Positions 25,040-32,461 of a stretch of 33,006 nucleotides of DNA are shown piece after piece; position 1 is the first letter of the stretch; the number at the start of each line of letters is the position of its first letter. Source of the stretch: Collinsella sp. (GTDB lineage: Bacteria > Actinomycetota > Coriobacteriia > Coriobacteriales > Coriobacteriaceae); the NCBI GenBank assembly GCA_019414515.1, contig DXLX01000041.1:1-33006 (forward strand), read 5' to 3'. The notes beneath the pieces were generated by a model. The model ran no database searches and was not told where the DNA came from. It saw only the letters and a list, made by a program, of their open reading frames with translations. A program made the position numbers and the translations under genes.

Positions 25040-25160
25040 GTTCCGAGGGCTTTAGTATTTGGTCGATCGCGAGTTCCGCACGAGCCGGAGGCCACTTACT
25101 GTGGCCTCCGTGCGAGCAGGACTGTCCGAGCAAGCGACCAAATACTAAAGCCCTCGGAAC
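25040..25160. repeat. 121-bp element with perfect 26-bp inverted repeat, before sdaA
   Basis: Arms 25040-25065 and 25135-25160 are perfect complements over 26 nt (core GGGCTTTAGTATTTGG). The 69-nt interior contains a second strong hairpin, GGAGGCCAC/GTGGCCTCC (25087-25109), flanked by GCAC/GTGC. It lies between the metK terminator and sdaA, probably inside or just upstream of the sdaA leader. The 60 bp before it (24950-25039) show nothing recognisable. Confidence 0.85.
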
Positions 25161-25183
25161 GGCGGGACAGAGTATGTCCCGCC
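25161..25183 (+). other. Hairpin in the sdaA leader
   Basis: GGCGGGACA and TGTCCCGCC form a 9-bp stem around GAGTA, immediately after the long inverted repeat and about 30 nt before the sdaA ATG. No T run follows. It resembles the GGTGGGACA hairpin behind sdaA (26842-26863). Confidence 0.55.
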
Positions 25184-25215
25184 CCTCGGGACGACGGGAT
25201 AGATAAGGAGCATCC

Positions 25216-26823
25216 ATGGCAGGCAAGCCGCAAACACTAGCTACGACCTCGGCATTCGAGATCTTGGGCCCCGTCATGGTCGGCCCCAGCTCATCGCACA
25301 CCGCCGGCGCCCTGCGCTGCGCCCAAGTTGCCGCCAGCCTGCTGGAAGGCCGCATCACCAAAGTCACCTTTGGCCTGTGGAACTCCTTCGCCCACACCTA
25401 CCGCGGCCACGGCACCGATCGTGCACTCGTCGCGGGCATCCTGGGCCTCGACACCGATGACGAGAACATCAAGCAGGCCTTCGACCTCGCGCGCGAGCAG
25501 GGCCTCGAATATCGCTTTGACATCAAAGGCGACGACGCCTCCATCCACCCCAACACCGTCGACATCGAAATGGTCGACGACACGGGCGCCACGGCACAGG
25601 TTCGCGGCGAGAGCCTGGGCGGTGGCAAGATGCGCATCAGCCGCATTAACGGCGTCGGCGTCGACATCTCGGGCATGTATTCCACGCTCTTCGTGGCGCA
25701 CAAGGACGTCCCCGGTGTACTCGCCGCGCTCACCAACCTGCTCGCCTACGCCCATGTAAACATCGCGTTTTGCCGTACCTACCGCACCGAAGTGGGCGGC
25801 CAGGCCTACTCCGTCTTTGAGACCGACGGCGCGCCCGACGACACCGTCGTCCCCATGCTGCGCAAGCTCGACAATGTCGATTACGCAACGTTTATCGAGC
25901 TCCCCGGTTCTGCCTCGTCGCTCTCCCCCGGCGTCTCGGCCAAGGAAATCTTCGACGACGGCGAGCAGCTGCTCGATGCGTGCGAGGAACTGGGGCTCAG
26001 CATCGGCGCTGTCATGGCCGTTCGCGAGGCGCGTCTGACCGGCGAGGCCCACGCCGTCGCCGCCATGCGCCGCGTGCTCGACGTCATGCGCGAGGAGACC
26101 ACGGCCCCCATCGCCAATCCGCAGCGATCGCTCGGCGGGCTTATCGGCGGCGAGGCCAAGCTCGTCGAAGCCACCGGTCGCAACGATTTGAGTGAAAGCC
26201 TGATGGGCCCCGTCCAGACCGAAGCCGTGGCCCGCGCGATGGCCGTGCTCGAGCGCTCCGCCACGATGGGAGTGATCGTCGCCGCCCCCACGGCAGGCTC
26301 CGCGGGTGTCGTGCCCGGCTGCGTGCTTGCGCTCGCCGATCGCCTGCAGCTCGATGACGAGCAGGTCATGGACGCGCTCTACTGCGCAGCCGCCATCGGC
26401 CTCAACCTCACCACGAGCGCCTGCGTCGCCGGCGCCGAGGGCGGCTGCCAGGCCGAGGTGGGAAGCGCTGCCGCCATGGCAGCCGCCGCGCTGGTGCAGA
26501 TGCTCGGCGGCACACCTGAGCAGGCGCTCGACGCCAGTTCCATCGCGCTGAGTAACCTGCTGGGCCTCGTTTGTGACCCCGTCGGTGGCCTCGTGGAGGT
26601 GCCCTGCCAAAACCGCAACGCCATCGGCGTGGCAGCGGCCTTTAGCTCGGCACAACTCGCCCTCGCAGGCATTAAGAGCCTGGTGCCGTTTGACCAGATG
26701 GCACATGTCATGCTCTCGGTGGGTCACGCGTTGCCGGCCACGCTGCGAGAGACGGCAAAGGGCGGCATCGCGCAGGCTCCGGCCGCACTTTCGGCCTGTG
26801 CAAAATGCGGTGTGTGCGGATAG
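25216..26823 (+). CDS. sdaA: L-serine dehydratase, iron-sulfur type, fused beta and alpha parts
   Basis: A 535-aa L-serine ammonia-lyase producing pyruvate and ammonia with a [4Fe-4S] cluster. The N-terminal beta part has GPVMVGPSSSHTAGA (about 18-32). It is followed by an ACT-like domain (about 155-225, HKDVPGVLAALTNLLA). The C-terminal alpha part (about 240-535) contains cluster-region cysteines in SACVAGAEGGCQAE and VEVPCQNRN, and ends CAKCGVCG. In the family the extreme C-terminal Cys can reach back to the cluster. In Bacillus-type systems beta (with ACT) and alpha are separate genes; here they are one chain. ATAAGGAG precedes the ATG. Confidence 0.94.
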   Translation: MAGKPQTLATTSAFEILGPVMVGPSSSHTAGALRCAQVAASLLEGRITKVTFGLWNSFAHTYRGHGTDRALVAGILGLDTDDENIKQAFDLAREQGLEYRFDIKGDDASIHPNTVDIEMVDDTGATAQVRGESLGGGKMRISRINGVGVDISGMYSTLFVAHKDVPGVLAALTNLLAYAHVNIAFCRTYRTEVGGQAYSVFETDGAPDDTVVPMLRKLDNVDYATFIELPGSASSLSPGVSAKEIFDDGEQLLDACEELGLSIGAVMAVREARLTGEAHAVAAMRRVLDVMREETTAPIANPQRSLGGLIGGEAKLVEATGRNDLSESLMGPVQTEAVARAMAVLERSATMGVIVAAPTAGSAGVVPGCVLALADRLQLDDEQVMDALYCAAAIGLNLTTSACVAGAEGGCQAEVGSAAAMAAAALVQMLGGTPEQALDASSIALSNLLGLVCDPVGGLVEVPCQNRNAIGVAAAFSSAQLALAGIKSLVPFDQMAHVMLSVGHALPATLRETAKGGIAQAPAALSACAKCGVCG

Positions 26824-26841
26824 CGGCAAAGAACAACTCAA

Positions 26842-26868
26842 AGGTGGGACAAATGTCCCACCTCTTTT
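26842..26868 (+). terminator. Terminator of sdaA
   Basis: A perfect 10-bp stem AGGTGGGACA/TGTCCCACCT, AA loop, then CTTTTG, 18 nt after the stop codon. Confidence 0.8.
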
Positions 26869-26909
26869 GAATGCCACCGTTTCCGTACCACAAACAGCAG
26901 GGCAATCGC

Positions 26910-26915
26910 TATAAT
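26910..26915 (+). promoter_or_regulatory. -10 element of the L,D-transpeptidase gene
   Basis: A consensus TATAAT lies about 60 nt before the start codon and after the sdaA terminator. The matching -35 is poor (CCACAA region at 17 nt). Confidence 0.5.
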
Positions 26916-26972
26916 GCAAGCCCAGTAAAAACACGATGAACCGCAAGGCGAAAATCGAAGGATATGCATACG

Positions 26973-28697
26973 ATGTCGCAAAACGATCGAACTCAACTGA
27001 TTCCCGATCCGCAGCAGCCGAGCAGGCACACCGGCGGCGTTCAGTCGCCGCGTCCTATCGCGCCGAGCCACGGTCAGCAGCGTAGTGCAGCAAACGCTTC
27101 CCAACGCCCGAACCAACAGCGTCAACAACGTCAGCAGCGCCAGGCAAACGGCAATGCGCCCAAGCAGCCGCCCACGCACGCTCGAGGCGATCGTGGCCCC
27201 GCGCGCAAACCCGCCGAGAACAATAAGTCGGCCAAAAAGACGACGCTCTTTGTCGTCCTGGGTCTAATCGTCATTGTCTATATCGTAGGCGTCGTAGCAT
27301 TTTCGCAGGTAGCCTACCCCAACACCACCATCGCCGGCGTCGACGTCTCATTCTCCAACGCTTCGTCTGCCGCTACCAAGGTCAATTCGGCATGGAAGCA
27401 CTATAAGCTCGCCGTGACAGGCGATGACTTTAGCTGGACCTATCAGCCCGAGTCCGATGAACCCATCGTCGACGGCGAAGCTGCTGCAAAAGAAATCATC
27501 AGCCACAACGAAGCCTTTATTTGGCCGGTCCGCCTCGTGGAATCCTTAAGCGGCAAGACCAAAACAACCGCTACCTCCAACGAAATCGATCTTGATCAAG
27601 ACGTCGACCTGTCCATGCTCTCCGACACCTTTGACCAAAAGAAGTTTGAGAAGGATCTGGGCGACGCCATCGACGAGTTTAACGAGGGCCGTTCGGGCAC
27701 GTTCGAGGCCAATAGCTCCTATGACGAGCAGGCCGGCAAGTTTACCGTCGAGAAGGCGCGCTCCAACGAAAAACTCAACCGCGAGCATGTCATTAAGTAT
27801 GCCGAGCTCGAGCTTGCCTCGCTGGCCGAGACCGTAGATCTTTCCAAGCTCGGCAACGATGCCTATGAGCCGCTCAATGGAACGCTGACCGATGATCAGA
27901 TTCAGGCCGCATGCGATGCCGCCAACAACTTCCTGGGCGTCAACGTGACCCTCAAGCTCAACGGCGAGGATGCCGGCAAAGTTGATGGCAGCTCCGTATT
28001 GCAGTGGATCAGCTTTGCCGATCCGGCCAACCCCACGCTCGATACGTCGCAGATCAGCAGCTGGGCAGCCGAGCTCGCCAACGGCTTTAATACCGTGGGC
28101 TCCACTCGCTGGTGGACGCGCGCCGATGGCAAGCAGTGCGCCGTCGAAGGCGGTGACTTTGGTTGGTCCATCGACAGCAGCTCGCTCGCCAAGCAGGTCG
28201 AGGACGCCATTAACAACAAGCAGACCGGCGAAATCGAGATTAAGTACTCCCAGAAGGCCGACACCTTTACCGCAAAGGGAGAGCCCGACTGGAAGGCGTA
28301 TATCGACGTCGACCTGTCCGAGCAGCACGCGCGCTACTACGACGAGAGCGGCAATATAGTGTGGGAGGCCAACTTTATTTCCGGCAAACCGGGCGAAGAC
28401 GCCACCCCCGAGGGTGTGTGGCAGATCAACAGCAACGACGGCGGCAGCACCCTGATCGGAGCCAAGGATCCCGAGACCGGTAAGCCCAAATACGAGAGCC
28501 CGGTGAGCTACTGGATGCCGTTCGAGGGCAATATGATCGGCTTCCACGACGCTACATGGCAAAACGACAAGAGCTTCGACAACGCCGAGTCGTACAAGTG
28601 GTGCGGCAGCCACGGCTGCATCAACCTGCGCCTGGCCGACGCCAAGGCACTTCACGACTGCATCAAAGTCGGCCTATGCGTGGTTGTCCACTCGTAG
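26973..28697 (+). CDS. Membrane-anchored L,D-transpeptidase (YkuD) with PG-binding repeats
   Basis: A 574-aa cell-wall enzyme forming 3-3 peptidoglycan cross-links or attaching proteins. The first ~88 residues are a cytoplasmic, Gln/Pro/Arg-rich, low-complexity tail (RPNQQRQQRQQRQANG). One transmembrane helix spans about 89-113 (FVVLGLIVIVYIVGVVAF). Then comes an extracellular region of the YoaR-like/PG_binding_4 kind (about 120-430), and a C-terminal YkuD domain with the catalytic signature SHGCINL (nucleophile Cys549) and an upstream HD pair (GFHDA). The start is ATG 26973 (GAAGGA about 10 nt upstream); ATG 26964 lies too close to it. Likely single-gene unit. Confidence 0.92.
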   Translation: MSQNDRTQLIPDPQQPSRHTGGVQSPRPIAPSHGQQRSAANASQRPNQQRQQRQQRQANGNAPKQPPTHARGDRGPARKPAENNKSAKKTTLFVVLGLIVIVYIVGVVAFSQVAYPNTTIAGVDVSFSNASSAATKVNSAWKHYKLAVTGDDFSWTYQPESDEPIVDGEAAAKEIISHNEAFIWPVRLVESLSGKTKTTATSNEIDLDQDVDLSMLSDTFDQKKFEKDLGDAIDEFNEGRSGTFEANSSYDEQAGKFTVEKARSNEKLNREHVIKYAELELASLAETVDLSKLGNDAYEPLNGTLTDDQIQAACDAANNFLGVNVTLKLNGEDAGKVDGSSVLQWISFADPANPTLDTSQISSWAAELANGFNTVGSTRWWTRADGKQCAVEGGDFGWSIDSSSLAKQVEDAINNKQTGEIEIKYSQKADTFTAKGEPDWKAYIDVDLSEQHARYYDESGNIVWEANFISGKPGEDATPEGVWQINSNDGGSTLIGAKDPETGKPKYESPVSYWMPFEGNMIGFHDATWQNDKSFDNAESYKWCGSHGCINLRLADAKALHDCIKVGLCVVVHS

Positions 28698-28765
28698 TGC
28701 AACGCGCGCATTCCTACAACGTGGAACCGCTGCGACCAATCTAACAGTTCCGAAAGAAACCGTCC

Positions 28766-28795
28766 TATGCGCCCGCCCCAACCGGTGGGCGCATA
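28766..28795 (+). terminator. Hairpin behind the L,D-transpeptidase gene
   Basis: TATGCGCCC and GGGCGCATA form a 9-bp stem with a 12-nt loop, followed by TAATTATC. The right arm runs into TATAAT (28793-28798), so it could both end the upstream mRNA and overlap the -10 of the export operon. Confidence 0.5.
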
Positions 28796-28829
28796 TAATT
28801 ATCGAGATTCTTTCTATAAAGGAGACGCT

Positions 28830-30266
28830 ATGCCGAATGTCCCCACCATCACCCCGGGCCCGGATGATACCGAGCACACGCTCGAAGGTCCCACCGAAAC
28901 GATTCCTCTGATTACAGACGTACATGCCGATAAGCAGGACGGACGCGCGAACGATACGGCCGAGATTTCCGATGAAGAGGCATATACCAAGCTCAAGGCA
29001 AAACGTGCCGAACGTCGACGCAAAAAGCTGATTCGACGCGGTATTGCCGCTGGCGTCGTAGGTGCCATCGCGCTCATTGCCGTTATCGCAACCCTGGTTA
29101 TCAATGCGCAGCCTCAGGGCGCTAGCGGACCTGTGACCGACATGGTGACCGAGGGCACGTTTACCACAACGGTCGAGGCGAAAGGCCAGCTCAAACCCAT
29201 TTCGTCCTCAGTGGTCTCCCCTTCTGTCGACGGCACGATCGATTCTATCAACGTGCAGGCAGGCCAATCCGTCAACGAGGGCGACGTGCTTCTGACCATT
29301 AAAAACGACGAGCTCGACCGCAACGTTGCCGAGGCGCAGCGTGCAGTTGCTGCCGCTCAAGAAGACCTCGCCAACGCGCAGAAAGCCGCAGCTGCTGCGC
29401 AGGCCACCCCAACGACGGACGTCGAGGGAGCTTCCGCAGCGGCTGGCGTCTCCGCCGCATCAGTGGACACGAACGCCGTATCGGCCGCGCAGCGCAGCCT
29501 CGCATCAGCCCAGGCAAACCTCGACCAGGCGAACGCCAAGGCCTCCAGTCGCACGGTCACGGCCCCGAGCTCGGGTAGCATCGTGGAGCTCAATGCCAAA
29601 GTGGGCGCCACGGTTACAGGCGGCATGATCATGGGCGAAAGCGATACGAGCGGCGGCAAGCAGTGCATGCAGATCGCCGACCTATCTAAGATGAAGGTGA
29701 CCGTGCAGGTGGGCGAAAAGGACATCGCCAAGATCGCCGTTGGGCAGAGCGCCAACGTCACGTATCCCGCGTTTCCCGATATCGTGAGCCAGGGCACCGT
29801 CACGGCTATCGCGTCGGTGGCAAACTCCGACGCCGCCAACGGTGGCGGCGGCAGCGTGACCTTTAACGTCGACATTCTCATCGAGGCGCCCGACGCGCGC
29901 CTGAAGCCGGGCATGACGGCCGAGGTCTCGGTGGTGACCGAGCAGCTCGACGACGTGGTGATGGTGCCGACGATGGCGCTCATGACCGAAGACGGCGAAC
30001 ACTATTACGTCAACGTCGCAACCGATGACGAGGGCAAGCAAACCCATCGCGTGAAGGTGACCGTCGTGACGCAAAACGACAACGAAGCCGTAGTCGGCAA
30101 GACACAGGTTAAGCGCGACGACCAGGGCAACGAGATCAACCCCAACGTTCCGGTTACCAAGCTGCGCGATGGCGACACCCTCGTCATGGACACCGGAGCG
30201 GACGCAACGGCTGACGGCGGCTACGGTGCGGATTCGGGCAGTATGTCTGCCGACGAGGGCATGTAA
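28830..30266 (+). CDS. Membrane-fusion/adaptor protein of a MacAB-type exporter
   Basis: A 478-aa HlyD/MacA/YknX-like adaptor. A charged cytoplasmic N terminus (about 1-68) leads into one membrane helix (about 70-92, GVVGAIALIAVIATLVI). A lipoyl-like half-motif (SVVSPSVDGTIDSINVQAGQSV) follows, then an Ala/Gln-rich coiled coil (about 165-250), the second lipoyl half (TVTAPSSGSIVELNAKVG) and beta-barrel domains. The C-terminal ~20 residues are Gly/Asp/Ser-rich. AAAGGAGA sets ATG 28830, 21 codons inside the longest frame. Its stop shares one base with the next ATG (TAATG), so the three exporter genes form one operon. Confidence 0.92.
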   Translation: MPNVPTITPGPDDTEHTLEGPTETIPLITDVHADKQDGRANDTAEISDEEAYTKLKAKRAERRRKKLIRRGIAAGVVGAIALIAVIATLVINAQPQGASGPVTDMVTEGTFTTTVEAKGQLKPISSSVVSPSVDGTIDSINVQAGQSVNEGDVLLTIKNDELDRNVAEAQRAVAAAQEDLANAQKAAAAAQATPTTDVEGASAAAGVSAASVDTNAVSAAQRSLASAQANLDQANAKASSRTVTAPSSGSIVELNAKVGATVTGGMIMGESDTSGGKQCMQIADLSKMKVTVQVGEKDIAKIAVGQSANVTYPAFPDIVSQGTVTAIASVANSDAANGGGGSVTFNVDILIEAPDARLKPGMTAEVSVVTEQLDDVVMVPTMALMTEDGEHYYVNVATDDEGKQTHRVKVTVVTQNDNEAVVGKTQVKRDDQGNEINPNVPVTKLRDGDTLVMDTGADATADGGYGADSGSMSADEGM

Positions 30267-31039
30267 TGCGTCCCGTTATCGACATCCGCAACGTGCACCG
30301 CATCTTTGAGAGCGAGGCGGGGTGCGCCCACATCCTGCACAACGTGAGCCTGGCGGTAAATCCCGGCGAATTCGTCGCTATCACCGGCCCCTCGGGCTCG
30401 GGCAAGTCGACGCTCATGAACATCCTAGGCTGTCTGGATAAGCCGACGGCGGGCGACTACTACCTGCAAGGGCTCAACGTGGCCGAGCTCGATGATGAGG
30501 AGCTCACCGAAGTTCGCGCCCTGAGCATTGGCTTTGTCTTTCAGAGCTTCAACCTGCTGCCGCGCCTGTCGGTTATCGAAAATGTGATGCTGCCGCTGGC
30601 CTACACCAATGTGCCCCGTAGCCAGCGCGAAATGCGCGCCGTGCACGCGCTGCAGGCTGTCACGCTGCCCGTCGACCACTGGGACCACCGCATATCCGAG
30701 CTCTCGGGCGGCCAGATGCAGCGCGTCGCAATCGCGCGCGCCCTCGTCAATGACCCGCCCATCATTCTGGCCGACGAGCCGACGGGAAACCTGGACTCCG
30801 CTACCGGAGCGCTTGTGATGGAAACCTTCCATAAGCTCCAGAAGCGCGGCAAAACCATCGTGCTTATCACACACGACCCCGGCATCGCCGCCGAGGCCGA
30901 CCGTGCCGTGACCATCCGCGACGGTCGCATTCACGATGGCGCGTATATTCCACATGCACCGCGGACCCTGCGCAGCGCCGTGGATAGCCTGCCCAGGATT
31001 TCCGCCTCCGCCAACCCGCCGAAAGGAGAGATGGCATGA
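30266..31039 (+). CDS. ABC transporter ATP-binding protein (MacB/LolD/YknY type)
   Basis: A 257-aa nucleotide-binding protein of the MacB/LolD family. Walker A is GPSGSGKST (41-49), the signature LSGGQMQRVAIARAL starts near residue 146, and Walker B with the D-loop reads IILADEPTGNLDS (about 166-178), followed by the switch His in LITHD. The last ~25 residues form a Pro/Ser-rich extension beyond the usual ~230 aa. It starts inside the stop of the adaptor gene and ends with ATGA overlapping the permease start, preceded by AAAGGAGAG. Confidence 0.95.
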   Translation: MRPVIDIRNVHRIFESEAGCAHILHNVSLAVNPGEFVAITGPSGSGKSTLMNILGCLDKPTAGDYYLQGLNVAELDDEELTEVRALSIGFVFQSFNLLPRLSVIENVMLPLAYTNVPRSQREMRAVHALQAVTLPVDHWDHRISELSGGQMQRVAIARALVNDPPIILADEPTGNLDSATGALVMETFHKLQKRGKTIVLITHDPGIAAEADRAVTIRDGRIHDGAYIPHAPRTLRSAVDSLPRISASANPPKGEMA

Positions 31040-32250
31040 GCGCCCGCGATCTCATCCAGGAAGCCCTTCACTCGCTCGAAGCCAACAAGGGGCGCAGCCT
31101 GCTCACCATCCTGGGCATTGTCATCGGCATCGCCTCGGTTATCGCCATGACTTCGCTCATCGGCGGCATCCAAAACAGCCTGGTCAACAGCCTGGGCCTC
31201 AATGCGGCACGCATGGTGCAAATCTATTCGTCGCAAGAACTCACCGAGTCCGACATCGAGAAGCTTCAAAAACTGGTGCCGCAGATAGAGCAGATCGGCA
31301 TTGTCGACAGCGCGTATACCGAGTATAAGACCGGCGATAAAAGCTATACCGTCATGGCACAGGGTGTCGATAGCGACATGCTCGACGCCGTGGGGGCCAG
31401 CAAGCTCGTTGCGGGGCGCACCTATTCCCAGGCCGAGTCCCAATCAGGCTCGCGCGTGGCGCTCATCAGCCGCGGCGGCGCCGATCAGCTTTACGGCAAC
31501 GAACAGGATGCGCTGGGGAAAACCATCAAGGTGTCCAACGGCGAGGTGCAGATTGTAGGTGTGATTGATGGCGGCAACGACTCCATGGGCTCGCTCACGC
31601 TGTATATGCCGCGCGAAACCATCTCAGGCCTGTTTGGCGACGAAAATCCTTCATTCCCCAGCGTGACGGCTCTTGCCGCCGAGGGCACAGACATGGACGA
31701 GCTTTGTAAGACCATCGAGTCCAAGGTGCGCGCAATGAAGGGCATCGCGGAGGATGATGAGTACGACAGTGTATCGGCGACCTCCATGAAAAGCGCCATC
31801 GATGCACTCAACTCCTTTATGGGCGCGTTCTCGCTCATCATGGGCGCTGTCGCCAGCATCTCGCTGCTTGTCGGCGGTATCGGCATTATGAATATGATGC
31901 TCACCAACGTGACTGAGCGCATCCGTGAGATCGGCATTCGCCGTGCCCTGGGCGCAAGTCGTCGCGATATCACCGCGCAGTTTTTGGCCGAGTCCTCGGC
32001 GCTGTGCGTCACCGGCGGACTGTTGGGTGTCCTGATTGGCTATCTGCTGGCATGGGGCCTCGCGATGTTTGCCTCCGGATCCGGGATTCTTGGCGAGCTC
32101 GGTGCCAGCGGGCAAATCACACCGAGCTTTTCAATCGCCACCGTGCTGCTGGCCTTCGCCGTCTCCGTCGGAATCGGCGTAATCTTTGGCTTCTACCCCG
32201 CTCGCCGCGCGGCAAAGCTCGACCCGGTGGAGTGCCTACGCTACCAGTAA
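31036..32250 (+). CDS. MacB-like ABC permease (FtsX domain)
   Basis: A 404-aa permease with the four-helix MacB layout. The first helix lies at about 19-42 (LTILGIVIGIASVIAM), a large extracellular periplasmic-core-like domain at about 45-255, and three helices near 262-290, 320-347 and 365-390. The conserved ITERIREIGIRRALGA-type stretch after helix 2 is present as VTERIREIGIRRALGAS. With the ATPase and adaptor it would form a tripartite-like exporter; with no outer-membrane partner in the window it resembles the YknXYZ system of monoderms. Cargo (peptide, toxin or antibiotic) cannot be told. Confidence 0.94.
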   Translation: MSARDLIQEALHSLEANKGRSLLTILGIVIGIASVIAMTSLIGGIQNSLVNSLGLNAARMVQIYSSQELTESDIEKLQKLVPQIEQIGIVDSAYTEYKTGDKSYTVMAQGVDSDMLDAVGASKLVAGRTYSQAESQSGSRVALISRGGADQLYGNEQDALGKTIKVSNGEVQIVGVIDGGNDSMGSLTLYMPRETISGLFGDENPSFPSVTALAAEGTDMDELCKTIESKVRAMKGIAEDDEYDSVSATSMKSAIDALNSFMGAFSLIMGAVASISLLVGGIGIMNMMLTNVTERIREIGIRRALGASRRDITAQFLAESSALCVTGGLLGVLIGYLLAWGLAMFASGSGILGELGASGQITPSFSIATVLLAFAVSVGIGVIFGFYPARRAAKLDPVECLRYQ

Positions 32251-32262
32251 GCCACCACCAAC

Positions 32263-32331
32263 AAGTTGCGGTGAATTAGGGACTGAATATGCTATTTAGC
32301 AGCAAAAACAGACGCTATTTCACCGCAACTT
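32263..32331. repeat. GTTGCGGTGAA palindromic element, copy 2
   Basis: Arms AAGTTGCGGTGAA (32263-32275) and TTCACCGCAACTT (32319-32331) are exact complements, with looser pairing inward (TTAGGGACTG against CAGACGCTA). The loop sequence differs from that of copy 1 at 15978-16043, although the arms agree. It lies 12 nt after the permease stop and directly abuts the transposase remnant. Confidence 0.75.
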
Positions 32332-32340
32332 ATTGAAGGG

Positions 32341-32427
32341 CTGTTTACGCCAGTTCCGGGCGTCGTCCTCGAGCTATTGGTGGATGACGGGCTTGTACGG
32401 GTCGAGCTTGCTCGGGGCGCTCCTCCT
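32341..32427 (-). pseudogene. Remnant of an IS21-type transposase (IstA)
   Basis: The minus strand reads RRSAPSKLDPYKPVIHQ, then a TAG stop at 32374-32376, then LEDDARNWRKQ in the same frame. SKLDPYKP-I--WLEDD is the pattern seen after the N-terminal helix-turn-helix of IS21-family IstA transposases, with the stop standing where Trp is usual. Only about 30 codons are left. The left end runs into the palindromic element at 32263-32331 exactly where the conserved stretch would continue. Identified by memory of the family, not by a search. Confidence 0.55.
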
Positions 32428-32461
32428 CGCGGGCGGGATGGCGCGTAGGCGCGGCGAGCGC

